64,000 bases of DNA, taken from NCBI GenBank assembly GCA_020796225.1, contig CM036762.1, positions 55,577,740 to 55,641,739 on the forward strand, written 5' to 3'. Positions 21,470 through 31,401 of the stretch are shown piece by piece. Numbering within the stretch: position 1 is the first letter of the stretch; every line of letters begins with the position of its first letter. Position numbers and translations under genes: made by a program. This stretch comes from Arion vulgaris. Lineage: Eukaryota > Mollusca > Gastropoda > Stylommatophora > Arionidae. The notes under the pieces are model-generated. The model searched no databases. It saw only the letters and a list, made by a program, of their open reading frames with translations, and was not told where the DNA came from.

Positions 21470-21592
21470 GCATACAATGTCAGGGATCTCACTTGATACC
21501 ACCACACGTCTAAAACATATCTGAAAGATTTTTGTGTAGCCACACCAGAAGAGTTTGTCAAGAGTTTTGGAGGAAATGTTACTATCAATAAG
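21470..21592 (+). CDS. ACC: ACC exon 2 (AMPK-type site, start of biotin carboxylase)
   Basis: Acceptor 'cattacag'. The first base completes an Arg codon with any first exon, giving R-HTMSGISL, equivalent to the RSSMSGLHL AMPK site of vertebrate ACC1. It then reads to LKHI, hits TGA at 21522-21524 and resumes one base out of frame with KDFCVATPEEFVKSFGG, NVTINK and donor 'gtagac'. With one base restored near 21521-21524 the exon is 124 nt and ends in phase 0, as exon 3 requires. Either the consensus lacks a base or the allele is frameshifted; the conserved flanks favour the former. Confidence 0.9.
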
Positions 21593-21671
21593 GTAGACAT
21601 TATTATGCTTAATTATATATTTTCAATACAAATACTCTGTGATAAATATTCTGGTATCATATGAGCTTTAA

Positions 21672-21890
21672 CCCTTTCGCTGCTACATACTTTTCGAGGG
21701 CAGAGCTAAAAATAGCTATTCTTTGTTTCTAGGTCAGAAACGTGAATGTACGCATATAGCAGTGACAGTAGCAATGTATTACGTGTTAACACGTCTTTAG
21801 CACACAGAGGAGAGATAATAACAGACATGTTAATGCGTCTTTAGAAGTGAATGGGCAAAACGTATATATATGTCTTTAGCAGCTAAAGGG
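21672..21890. mobile_element. piggyBac-type MITE, 219 bp
   Basis: Ends 'ccctttcgctgcta' and 'tagcagctaaaggg' are inverted repeats with one mismatch, flanked on both sides by TTAA (21668-21671, 21891-21894), the piggyBac target. No coding capacity. It lies 80 bp after exon 2. Confidence 0.85.
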
Positions 21891-22094
21891 TTAAGTGGGA
21901 ATCATTCCATGGATGTGAATTATGGAAATAAATAATAGCATTGTAAATTATTAGAGGTTACAGAGATGTAGTTTTCTAGAAGAATGATACCTCTGAAGTA
22001 GGACGACGCCTGCATGGCGGGGAACACTGATAATATGAAAAGCAGGCCCTTATGCAAAAATCAGTTGGAAGCGCCATACCGGGCGCCCTGACTA

Positions 22095-22370
22095 CGCCTT
22101 AATTCATAGCAGACAAACGCAAGAAGAAGAATGATGAGAATGTCATGGACAGAAAGGATAAAGATGATAATGATGTAAAGAAAACAGGCCAGAACAGATA
22201 TCTTATGAAATGTATCAGAAACAAGCAATCGACATTCTTTGGACATGTTATGAGAAGGGAAAGCTAGAATACATTGTAGCATTGGGTAAAATACAGGGGA
22301 AGAGATATAGAGGTTGATGGAGGGAAAAGTTTCTAGACAGCTTAACGTCATGTTTTCTTTCTCGAATCCT
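22095..22370 (+). mobile_element. LINE-gamma fragment
   Basis: RYLMKCIRNKQSTFFGHVMR is encoded near 22195-22255, the conserved 'W/F-GHVMRR' segment of LINE C-termini. Confidence 0.6.
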
Positions 22371-22385
22371 GTATGCCTCACAGCG

Positions 22386-23220
22386 TCAGGTCAGGAAGAG
22401 ATTTCTAAAACGGGCCCTAGTATGCGCTTCGTAGATAGTCTCTTTCGTCGCCTCTGTTATCTCTGAGGTCCATATTTTGCGTGGCCGGCCTTTTGCTTTG
22501 TACCCATTGTATCGAGCAGCATTGCTCTTTGGGGTGCACTGTCTGATGGTAATCTGCTTACGTGACCGAACCATTTAATTTGTTGTTTCTTGATGAAGTC
22601 TAGTACTGATGTTGTACCCACTTTTTCCTGATGTCTTCATTTCTCAACCGGTCTCTTCTTGTTACACCCAGCATTCTGCGTAGACACTTCATCTCTGTTG
22701 TGACTAGTTTTCTTCTATCGTTTGTTGTCAGCGTCCAGGTTTGGCACTGGTAACATAATGTGGGGAGAAAGATTGTGTTGAACATTGCTCTTTTTGTGTT
22801 CATGGTGACGTGTTTGCATCTTAAAATTGGCGCCATTTGCCCTATCATTTGATTTGCTTTGTTGCATCTGTGTTGAATTTCATTAGTTATTCTTCCATTT
22901 GCTGAAAAAATGCTCCCCAGGTATGTGAAATCTTTTACTTGATTTAGTAGGTGATTATCGATGGAGATGTTGGTAGTGTTTTCCTCTCTGGCGAATGTCA
23001 TTACTTCTGTTTTGTCGATGTTAATTCTCATGTTGTATTCGTTACATGCTAACTGGAGTCTGTTGATGTGTTGTTGTAGCTGTTCTTCTGTTGTTGATAT
23101 GATTGCCTGATCGTCTACAAAAAGAAATTCATTTAAGAGTTCTCCAAGGTTGTTTCCTTCGCTGGTGTTAGCTATTTTACAAATGTGGTCAATGTACGTG
23201 ATGAATAGCGGCGGGGACAT
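22386..23220 (-). mobile_element. LINE reverse transcriptase, 3' half, antisense
   Basis: Long open antisense frame (23220 to about 22600): MSPPLFITYIDHICKI (box 4 region), FVDDQAIISTTEEQLQQH (catalytic YADD box as FVDD), INIDKTEVMTFAREE, KDFTYLGSIF, then TTEMKCLRRMLGVTRRDRLR. A frameshift near 22600 leads into YNGYKAKGRPRKIWTSEI. This is one of the youngest-looking LINE copies here, but it lacks the endonuclease and N-terminal half. Confidence 0.85.
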
Positions 23221-23565
23221 TGCACCGTCATGTCATGAGAACAATATAAGAAATAATAACTAGAACAAGAGACAGAGTTATGGAAGAGCATGATAACATA
23301 AGCCTTTTGGCATGGCACTTGTTGGTGAGTTTTGAAATGCTAAATCCGGAAAATACCAAGCTAAATGAGAAGCTGTACGGAGGGACAGTCCATAAAAAGA
23401 ACAGCAGAATTTATGAGTACATCAGTCTAATGGTGATCGCGTGCGCACGCACAAGAGAAATGCTAAATAATACTTTGCATAGTGTATGGTGGTATTTGTC
23501 AGCATAAGCTAATTCACATTCAAAAATACACTGTCATCTCTTATATTTAGTTTAGTCGTCAGATC
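23221..23565. other. No recognised feature
   Basis: Intron sequence. A 75-codon open frame at 23280 has no known motif. Confidence 0.35.
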
Positions 23566-23569
23566 ATCA

Positions 23570-23915
23570 TCACTGCACATCGAACCAATTGGTCCATAAG
23601 TGCTTCAATCTCCTCAGTATGTCTCTCAATGTGTGGCAACCAATGACACCAGTTCTATGTTGGTTTACTATTCTTCTTTTACTTCCAATTTAGTGCTCTT
23701 GTCGAACTATACCACATTTGACTTGGCATTTTTGCAGTCTGGTTAGTGTTGTAGATTCACCACCATTAATTGAATCACTTACTTATCATCTATTCCTTAG
23801 GGAATTCAGAATAACAGCCTGGTCCATTGTTCGTCTGCTTTTTACAGCAGCCATACCTGCAAGCCTATCAGCTCGTTCATGTCCCCCTTACACCTGCATG
23901 CACTGGCAGAAACAT
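23570..23915 (-). mobile_element. RNase H-bearing LINE fragment, antisense
   Basis: Antisense reading gives VHAGVRGHERADRLAG-like sequence (23895 to 23845), matching the 'P-x-H-x-G-x-x-GNE-x-AD' motif of LINE RNase H domains, then a degraded C-terminus. Confidence 0.55.
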
Positions 23916-24043
23916 ATCTCTTATGTATAGAAATTAAATCTTTGTGTTATAATTATTGAATGAAGCCGTTGTATTTTTTAAATGTATAACTGATATTCTT
24001 CATGTAGCATGATCTTTCCAAAATGCCACTCTAATCACAGTCC

Positions 24044-24291
24044 TGCCCGAGTGGTTACCGGGCCCAAATTTGGGGTGTAAAGAATAGAACCACTGTTACC
24101 TGCCACGCATGTCGTAGAGGCGACTAAGGAGGTTTGGCTGAAATCGGATGCATGTGTCCTAAACGTGTAGAAGTCTGTGTTTAGGGGCCTACCAAACCAA
24201 TGTGCAACGTATACACGTTCTTGACAAAGATCAAACATATCACAAAGAGTGATTACAATTGGTCGTAAAGAACAAACGCAAAGAAGAAGAC
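24044..24291 (+). repeat. SINE-A copy, full length
   Basis: Head 'tgcccgagtggttaccggg' to tail 'aaagaagaaga', flanked by 'cacagtcc' (24036-24043 and 24292-24299). Confidence 0.9.
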
Positions 24292-24421
24292 CACAGTCCA
24301 TCTGAAATGCTCAATTTTTTTACCAGTTCTCCCACCTTCTACATTGTCATGTTCAAGGGTTCTGTAATGTTCTGTTGCCACCGTCATTTTGGTCATCCTT
24401 GTTAGTTGATCTAAATTGGGT

Positions 24422-24645
24422 CTAAAGGAAAAGGATTGACTTCATTGCACTGGTTTTCCCCATATTGCTTTGTCCTTCTCTGCAGAAATATTATGACATC
24501 TGCCGATAGTGTTGCATGAACTCATATCTTCAGCAACAATCCTAGGGATCTCATGAAAAAATTGCATGTGACTTGGTCAAGATTCGAATCCACAACCTTC
24601 AGAACAACAGGCAAACACTTGAACTGCTTCACCATAGATACCCCT
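24422..24645 (-). repeat. SINE-B copy, antisense
   Basis: 'aaggattgacttcattgcac', 'aacaatcctagggatctca' and 'gattcgaatccacaaccttc' (B-box complement). It ends about 135 bp before exon 3. Confidence 0.78.
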
Positions 24646-24780
24646 ATTAGTAAAGTAATAAGTAGTTGATTGCAAATAATTATACATCTTTTTTTCAGAT
24701 TTGAAGTTGATAATTATCTTTGTATAAGTGTACCCCACTGTTTTAAATATTACATCAAGTTGTATTTTTGCAATTCATAG

Positions 24781-24915
24781 GTGTTGATTGCTAACAATGG
24801 AATTGCAGCTCAAATGTATGCTTCTGTAGCAGATGGGCATATGAAATGTTCCGAAATGAAAGGGCCATTAAGTTTGTTGTCATGGTTACTCCTGAAGATC
24901 TTAAAGCAAATGCAG
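24781..24915 (+). CDS. ACC: ACC exon 3 (biotin carboxylase N-lobe)
   Basis: Acceptor 'aattcatag', donor 'gtgatt'. Starts [10 protein letters not shown], the Rossmann-like opening of the biotin carboxylase fold. The rest matches family sequence only if four bases are restored: two after 24810, one near 24821 and one near 24828. Beyond those points the expected [14 protein letters not shown] is encoded without loss. As printed the exon has 135 nt; the family needs 139 to keep phase with exons 2 and 4. Substitutions are not raised, so this looks like consensus error clustered in 20 bp, not ordinary pseudogene decay. Confidence 0.9.
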
Positions 24916-24991
24916 GTGATTATATGTAAACTTGGAACTATGTTTTCATTTGTTAATTTGTACAAAGTCAATCATTTTATATGTGTTTATG

Positions 24992-25240
24992 CTCGCCCAA
25001 GTGATTACCAGGACCCAAATTTGGGGTGTAAAGAATAGAACCACTGTTACCTGCCATGCATGTCGTAAGAGGCGACTAAACAGGTTTGGCTGAAATCGGA
25101 TGCAAGTGTCCTAAACAGTACAAGTCTATGCGTTTAGGACCTACCAAACCAATGTGCAACGTATACACGTTCTTGGCAAAGATCAAACATATCACAAAGA
25201 GTGATTAAAATTGGTGTGAAGAACGAACTCAAGAAGAAGA
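24992..25240 (+). repeat. SINE-A copy with 12-bp target duplication
   Basis: Flanked by perfect 'tatgtgtttatg' (24980-24991 and 25241-25252); tail 'caagaagaaga'. It inserted in the intron just after exon 3. Confidence 0.92.
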
Positions 25241-25329
25241 TATGTGTTTATGCAGGAAATTAATCCGTAAACTTTTTGTGACTGCAGTTTGCATGATTCA
25301 TGACAGAGTGTTCAGAACACACTAAGATA

Positions 25330-26480
25330 GTTGCTTATCATCATCATCAGGTGCCTTTCTGGCTCGCATAGGTAATCATGGATCTCCACACATCTTTGTT
25401 CCTTGGTATTTGCTATCATCTCAGAAGTTGATGCTCTTCCATGCCATGAAATCAAGGCTGTCTAAAATTTTCTCTCTGTCTCATCTCTCTTTGATCTTAC
25501 CATTTGTCACAATGTGTTCTAAACCTCCACTTCTCATCATATGTCCAAAAAATGTTGACTGCGTCTTTCTTATATTGATAACTTTTCTCTTTGTCCTGGC
25601 CTCATTCACATCATTATCCTCTCGCATCCGTGAATGTCACATTTTCAGCCACTATCTCGGCTCTGGATGTTCTTTTTATGTTCTCAGGTCAATTGAGCAC
25701 TCTTCTACTCCTCAGTAAGATTTCCCAAGTTGTTAGGCTCCTCTTTTTCGTTTTCCCTCAGGAGTTCATGAGCACCTGTCTAGTGACATCTGATGTGTCT
25801 TCCAGGTATGAGCCTATCCATCAGCCATCTTTCCTTTGACTGTGCATCAAGGTTCCTGCCCTGTTCTTATCCACAGATCCTATTTGTAACTCTATCATAC
25901 ATTCAATCGAGAATCCGCCGCAAACATCCGTTGACAAAGGTCTGGATCTTATTTGTATTTGCCCTAGTGACTGCAAGTTTCGAGCCATACAACAACACCG
26001 ACTTCACATTTGAGCTGAAAATCCTGAGCTTTGTTTTCGTGGAGATGGCAGCGACTTCACACCATGTGCAGGATCGCAAAGGCCTGTCGGGCCTTCCTAA
26101 TCCTAGCATTAATGTCCTCATCTGTACCTCCTGATCTGCTGATCTTACTTTCAAGGTAGACAAATTCATCCACATCTTCTATGTCCCTTCCCTCAATCCG
26201 TATTGATCTTGCTGTATGTTGTTGCTCGATCTTTAGTCTTCTCTTGACTGATTTTAAGGCCGACTCGTGCCGTTTGTGCCAAGCATCCACTTTTCCTGCA
26301 TGTCTTGTAGTCTTGCGAAAGCAAGGCGAGATCGTCCAAAATCAGGTCTTCTAGCTTTGACATAAGTTGGCCTCATTCAACACCTCCACATTCGTCATTC
26401 TAGCATTCTGTTGGATTTTCATCATTCTTCTGTAAATCAACATCTCTGTGACCTCCCAGAGATTTTCCCATCTGTTTAGC
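25330..26480 (-). mobile_element. LINE-gamma reverse transcriptase C-terminal half, antisense
   Basis: Antisense order: IRIEGRDIEDVDEFVYLESK (26210 to 26150), SRSGGTDEDINARIRKARQA, KLRIFSSNVKSVLLYG (26010 to 25960), FVNGCLRRILD, then a frame-broken tail. Two long open antisense frames overlap near 26060-26170 through one frameshift. Confidence 0.8.
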
Positions 26481-26573
26481 TTCCCATATAATTGTATCAA
26501 ACAAGTAATATTTATATTAGAGATGAATTATAAATGATATAATATGTTACCATTGTTTGTCTTCAAATATCAG

Positions 26574-26762
26574 AGTACATTCGTATGGCGGATCAGTATG
26601 TGCCCGTACCAGGAGGAACCAACAACAATAACTATGCCAATGTTGAACTAATATTGACATTGCCAAAGGATTCAGTACAGGCCGTGTGGGCAGGCTGGGG
26701 CCATGCATCAGAGAACCCTAAACTTCCTGAACTGCTGCATAAAAATGGGATTGAGTTTATAG
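26574..26762 (+). CDS. ACC: ACC exon 4 (biotin carboxylase)
   Basis: Acceptor 'caaatatcag'. Encodes [28 protein letters not shown] and [20 protein letters not shown] to IG, donor 'gtatgg'. Between 26655 and 26673 the sequence reads TLPKDS where the family has a DIAKRIP-like segment. Restoring three single bases (a G, an A and a C, each in a short homopolymer) recovers the family sequence. Because three are lost the frame reopens, so the error is silent to a simple open-frame check. Ends in phase 1. Confidence 0.93.
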
Positions 26763-26814
26763 GTATGGAAGACTATTATTATATTCCTTACATACCGTTA
26801 TACGTATAATATAG

Positions 26815-27190
26815 GTCATCAAAGCAATTTCTCCATATCACTCTATCCCGGACAACTGGTTAAAAATCTCTTCTATGGAAATGAGGTGTACTTCTCGCCT
26901 ATCTCAATAAAGTTCTTTTCAGTGTTTCTCTAGTTTCCGTTCTTTTTTTAACGCATTTCCTGCCTCCTTTGTGATTCTTCTGTCACTTCTTTTCATAGTA
27001 TACCCAACATATCTCCATCTTCTCTCTCTTATGACAGTTGTTATTAGAGGTTGGCCAGACCCCTCTGATTTCATCACCTCTTCTGAATACTGTTAAATGC
27101 CCACATCGTAGTGTTTTCTTCCACATACACATGCAGTCTTCTCTCACTTCTTTGATCTCTCTAGTATAACCATTTATAAATCACTCTTTA
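26815..27190 (-). mobile_element. LINE 3' fragment, antisense
   Basis: Shares 'tcactctatcccgg', 'tttctctag..tcc' and 'tctccatcttctctct' order with the segments at 45095 and 56180. The antisense translation resembles a degraded LINE C-terminus (KRTETRETLKRTLLR). Confidence 0.55.
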
Positions 27191-27720
27191 TGATTTGTGC
27201 CAATTAAGATTAAATACATAGTGATGATGGTTTACTGCGATTTTTGCTCATTTCACCCCATCCTATCTAATTTCATCATTTGTCTTGCTCTGGCTCACCA
27301 TTCCATCCTCTACATTTTCCAACTGGTCTACAGGAGGCACTAAACTGTTTTCTTGAGCAGAGTATTTCATTTAAGGGATGTCTACCACAATTGTTTGGAA
27401 CAGAGATCTTTTGCTCCTGTTGACCTGACAAACTGACAGCTTTGTGGGAAACCATGACCAGCCACGCAGCTTTGGGCCGTACATTCGCCGCAGTTTGATC
27501 AAGGAACGCTGAACAGACTGATAAGAGTTAAGCATGACCAGAGATCACTGAAGAAGAAGAAGCTTCTGGTGCATTTATTTGTAATTCATAAGTCTACAAT
27601 TTCGGCATTATCCATATTTTGGATTACCAATCTGGTCTTAGTTTTTACACTTCTTCTAGTTGGGTTTTCAACAGTAGAAAACTCCCAAAAACTGTCGTTA
27701 CTGCCTGTTGTACTGCCTTT
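27191..27720. other. Intron sequence with a small GAA-tailed repeat
   Basis: 'gcatgaccagagatcactga' plus 'agaagaagaag' at about 27533-27563 recurs near 51002. Remainder unrecognised. Confidence 0.4.
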
Positions 27721-27724
27721 TAGG

Positions 27725-27885
27725 GCGGTGTGGGACGAGAGCTGGAGGAATTTAATGGCCACATGGCTAGTGCAATTGCAGCAAAACTGTTCAGGTTAGG
27801 ATTTTCATTTATGCCCACAACAGAAAAAAATCCTTGGCCTTACCGTGAATTGAACACAGGTCTTCTGCATGGGAGCCATGCTCTA
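27725..27885 (-). repeat. SINE-F copy, antisense
   Basis: 'atttaatggccacatggcta', 'tgttcaggttaggatttt' and 'gaattgaacacaggtctt' are the complement of the 21112 copy. Confidence 0.72.
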
Positions 27886-28352
27886 ATCCATAGATTCCCA
27901 AACTTTTTCGGCCCACTTTGCACAACATAAACTTTGTAACGCTTCCTCCACATTATAACAGTTTGCCAACCGTCCCCGCCAGAACGCTTCCGCGCCCACT
28001 TTGGGAAACGCTGCTCTAATCCATTCGATTAGATGCTCTAGTTTTCAACATTGTCATGTCCAAAATATGTATACTTAATTTCTTTATCTTTAAATGTTTT
28101 CGCTATTTCTAATTTATCTAGGACATTTTTAGTTGCTGCATGTTTCTGTTTGTATAACCTGAACTCCATCTTTTCTACATGAACACTTCAAGAGTCTCAA
28201 TTATTTCCTTCTTGCTTGTCAGTATTTAACAAGTAACAGAAACGGTTAAGTAAACATTGACTTATTCTTAACACATTGAGAAGAGTCTTTCCGAACAAGT
28301 TTATGCATTGTATCGTCGATGTTTTAAATGTTTATGGTATCTATGATTTCAG
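27886..28352. other. Intron sequence
   Basis: Nothing recognised apart from the exon 5 acceptor at its end. Confidence 0.4.
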
Positions 28353-28451
28353 GTCCACCAGAAAATGCCATGTGGTCACTGGGTGATAAAATTGCTTCTT
28401 CCATAGTAGCTCAGACTGCAAATGTTCCGACTCTCCCTTGGAGTGGATCAG
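28353..28451 (+). CDS. ACC: ACC exon 5 (biotin carboxylase)
   Basis: Acceptor 'atgatttcag', donor 'gtacta'. Completes Gly from exon 4 and encodes [33 protein letters not shown]. This is the highly conserved segment leading into the ATP-grasp subdomain. Frame intact; ends in phase 1. Confidence 0.95.
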
Positions 28452-28559
28452 GTACTAGTAGAAACACTAAATCTCTGCATTTTTATGATTTACTTGCACA
28501 TAAGTTACAGTTTAGGTAAGCATATGTCTATAATGCTTCAGGAGTGTGAGATGTTAAAG

Positions 28560-28850
28560 ATCTCGCAGGACTGTCTTTAATCCATCAAGTGCCATGGCCT
28601 GCTGGAGTAGACGATCATGTCTCAACAACTCTCTCTGCTTGGTGCACGTAATCAGTTCTAATGTTAAACAATGATGTCAGGCCATCCAACATCTTCTCCC
28701 TCTGTCTTCCACGATATCTCCTTCGCTAAATTTTACCTGTTGTCACTAAATGTTCTAAACCTTCTCTTCACATTATATACCCGAAGAACCGCAATTGCTG
28801 GATTCTTATTCTTTTGATAAGGTTTCTTTGTGTGCAGGCTGATTTAAACC
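28560..28850 (-). mobile_element. LINE-gamma C-terminal fragment, antisense
   Basis: Antisense reading gives KRIRIQQLRFFGYIM, REGLEHLVTTGKI and GRQREKMLDGLTS, the FGH-type segment followed by a basic tail. Confidence 0.62.
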
Positions 28851-29883
28851 CATGTTCCTGTCATGAATTTAGCATTCTTCTAAACCAACTCGCTCAGTCA
28901 TATTGATTGTTTTAAGTAAGAATGTTAAGAGTTTCAACAAGAAACAAGTAACCTTGTTTGTATTTTATCATAAGTAAAAACATTCAGACAAATTCTGACT
29001 GAATGTTTGAGTAAGATAATGACTTTACACAACCATCTCTGGGAAATCCTTCAATAGTAGAATATACACATATTTGGGAGCAACGTAGCAGATGGGTGGA
29101 AGTAGAGATGTAATAAGTACAGAAGGAGAGGAGCTTTATGCACTGAACATTGAACTAAAGAAATGAAGTTAGTTACAAAATTCAGATATTTAACCTAATG
29201 TTAAAGCAGTTTACTGTCATGTGTCGAATGAGAATCAATAACAATAGCACTAATTGCAACATTCATCAACTAGGTGTTGCGGAATGAGGGATAGATGGAA
29301 GTGGGTCATAATGAGAACTTAATGGAGAACATGCAGATCCCATGGGCCAAAGGTTAAAGACGCTGAGCGCTGGAATAGGCACATTTTCCAGACCGGAGGA
29401 ATATAATCAAGTAAGGGTCCTTCCTACCTCGATGGAACATGAGGGAGCCAATACATGGAGCGTAATCAAAATATTAAAGCAGTGGAGGGCTCAGGAGTGT
29501 AAGATAGGACAGACTTGCATGCAGTGGTTAAGGCCTATTGCCAATCGGTAAAGTGTCAAAGGAGAAGCATGCTCTACTAGCATGAACGTTACAGTTGGCA
29601 AAGATAATCTTCCTAGTTATCTTTAGAGGTGGGGTAGAATGGTTTCTGATTTCTTTGAGCGATGGGTAGAAAAATGAGAGCTCAAGCAGCTGTCTTACAA
29701 TTTATTTTATTAAAGACGATTGACCTCTGCTTTGTTTGATCACTTTCTCTGTTGTAGTTTCATGATATGGGGGATGACGACTTCTTGATAATGAACTTTA
29801 ATAATATACACAAATATGCAGTTATTATTATTTGTTGTCTGCATTAGCCTCAGATATATATTTGATTATGCTCAAGAGGTGGG
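28851..29883. other. Intron sequence, unrecognised
   Basis: A 69-codon open frame at 29342-29551 has no motif I know. No repeat match within the window. Confidence 0.4.
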
Positions 29884-30113
29884 GGTGTCTGTGGCTAAGT
29901 GGTTAAGCCCTTTGCCTTGTGAGTCGAAGGTCGCGGGTTTGAGTCCTGACCGCGCCATTCTGTTCACGATTTTTCCAAGACCCTAGGATTGTTGCTGGGG
30001 CTACAGAGTTTGTGCTTTGTGCAATACTTCGGCAGGTGGCGTGCCATTTCTGCGAGAGGACCAGCCTATGGGTTAAAACCCAGTGCAATGAAGTCAATCC
30101 TTTGGCTTGCTCA
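29884..30113 (+). repeat. SINE-B, best tRNA-like copy
   Basis: 'gtggctaagtggttaagcc' (A box) and 'gcgggtttgagtcctgac' (B box) are spaced as in a tRNA gene. The body includes 'aggattgttgctggggcta' and ends 'gaagtcaatcctttggct'. Possible target duplication 'tgctcaa' on both sides. Confidence 0.85.
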
Positions 30114-30389
30114 AAGATAGTCTTTCAGGGATGAGTTTGAGGCTTTGAGTGCTTCCAAAGAATCTCCAGGAATAGTGCCATAGCTTATTAAAAAATTCCT
30201 TTTCAGACCTTAGGGTATGAAATGCCTGCCACTTCACATTTCTAGATTCTAGTGTGCAGGAGGTGTGAGTTCAACTTCCTTTCCTCAAGTATGGAACATT
30301 GAATGTGAGATTGAACCCACAACCCTCTTGTATCCAAGTTGATAGATGAACGCTTATACATTACAATAATACATCCCACTAGATTAAAT

Positions 30390-30636
30390 CGTCCGAGTAG
30401 TTACCGGGCCCAAATTTGGGTGTAAAGAATAGAACCACTGTTACCTGCCATGCATGTCGTAAGAGGCGACTAAGGATGTTTGGCTGAAATCGGATGCATG
30501 TATCCTAAACGTGTAGAAGTCTATGCGTTTAGGGCCTACCAAACCAATGTGCAACGTATACACGTTCTTGGCAAAGATCAAACATATCACAAAGAGTGAT
30601 TAAAATTGGTCGTAAGAACGAACGCAAAGAAGAAGA
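30390..30636 (+). repeat. SINE-A copy, full length
   Basis: Head 'cgtccgagtagttaccggg' to tail 'aaagaagaagaa'. Directly joined to a second partial unit. Confidence 0.88.
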
Positions 30637-30712
30637 ACCACTGTTACCTGCCATGCATGTCGTAAGAGGCGACTAAGGAAGTCTGAGTGAAATCGGATGC
30701 ACATGTCCGCTA
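30637..30712 (+). repeat. Second, partial SINE-A unit in tandem
   Basis: Begins at 'ccactgttacctgccatgc' immediately after the preceding tail and stops after 'gatgcacatgtccgc', a head-to-tail partial dimer. Confidence 0.8.
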
Positions 30713-30720
30713 GGGAATGC

Positions 30721-31110
30721 TAAACCGAAACAAATGCTTGCAGAAAACAGATGCACCAGGCCGTAATACGCATAACATGGTGCAACAACCCCTCACAATG
30801 AGGGATGGGATAACAGATTCTACGGTCGCCAATCTGCCTCTGAGATTTAACCACGCAGTAAGAATGTCAGACCTACCATCACAAGGGTGGCCAAAACTTA
30901 CTGTGGGAAGAGGTCGGCACAAACGGGAAGCAGAAATCATATGAATTATATCCCACAGAAATGCCCCCAGTATGCAGACTTGAGAAGAAAGGGGTGGCCG
31001 ACTTACACTAGTGTCCAAGACAAACTGTATGGTGTGGCTGATAATCTGAGGCAGACGGCTGCCTTTATTAGAGAATCCAAATCCCAATCTAGTGAGAACG
31101 CAGAAGATTA
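30721..31110 (+). mobile_element. LINE-alpha C-terminal fragment
   Basis: Two frames joined by a shift near 30930: KCLQKTDAPGRNTHNM, LPSQGWPKLTVGRG, then KCPQYADLRRKGWPTYTS and DNLRQTAAFIRESKS. The closing part resembles the C-terminal end of RNase H-bearing LINEs of the Jockey/I type. Confidence 0.6.
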
Positions 31111-31189
31111 TTAAATATCTAAATATGCTAGCAATATCATGTTCTGAAATGCTATATTTCTAAGATAATGTCATGTTGTTTATAATAAG

Positions 31190-31401
31190 GTCTGATTCTG
31201 AGTCCATCTGATATGAGAGGCACAACCCTTATAGTACCCTCAGAACTTTATCGTAAAGGCTGCACAGCTAATGTAGAAGAAGGTTTGGAAGCTGCAAATA
31301 AGATTGGCTTCCCCGTAATGATTAAAGCATCTGAAGGTGGTGGTGGAAAAGGTATCCGTAAAGCTGATAGTGCTGAGGAATTCACCAACTTGTTCAGACA
31401 G
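31190..31401 (+). CDS. ACC: ACC exon 6 (ATP-grasp glycine loop)
   Basis: Acceptor 'tataataag', donor 'gtgagt'. Encodes a lineage-variable loop ([15 protein letters not shown]) then [39 protein letters not shown] and [15 protein letters not shown] is the glycine-rich ATP-binding loop of the biotin carboxylase ATP-grasp fold. Frame intact, phase 1 to phase 0. The acceptor lacks a strong pyrimidine tract. Confidence 0.95.

Noticed and set aside
22386..23220. Active LINE
   Set aside because: Only the 3' half of the reverse transcriptase is present, with FVDD in place of YADD and a frameshift near 22600.
29342..29551. 69-codon open frame as a gene
   Set aside because: No recognisable domain, no splice or start support, deep inside an ACC intron.
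29884..29955. Functional tRNA gene
   Set aside because: Good A and B boxes, but no proper acceptor stem pairing and a SINE body follows; other copies share the same body.
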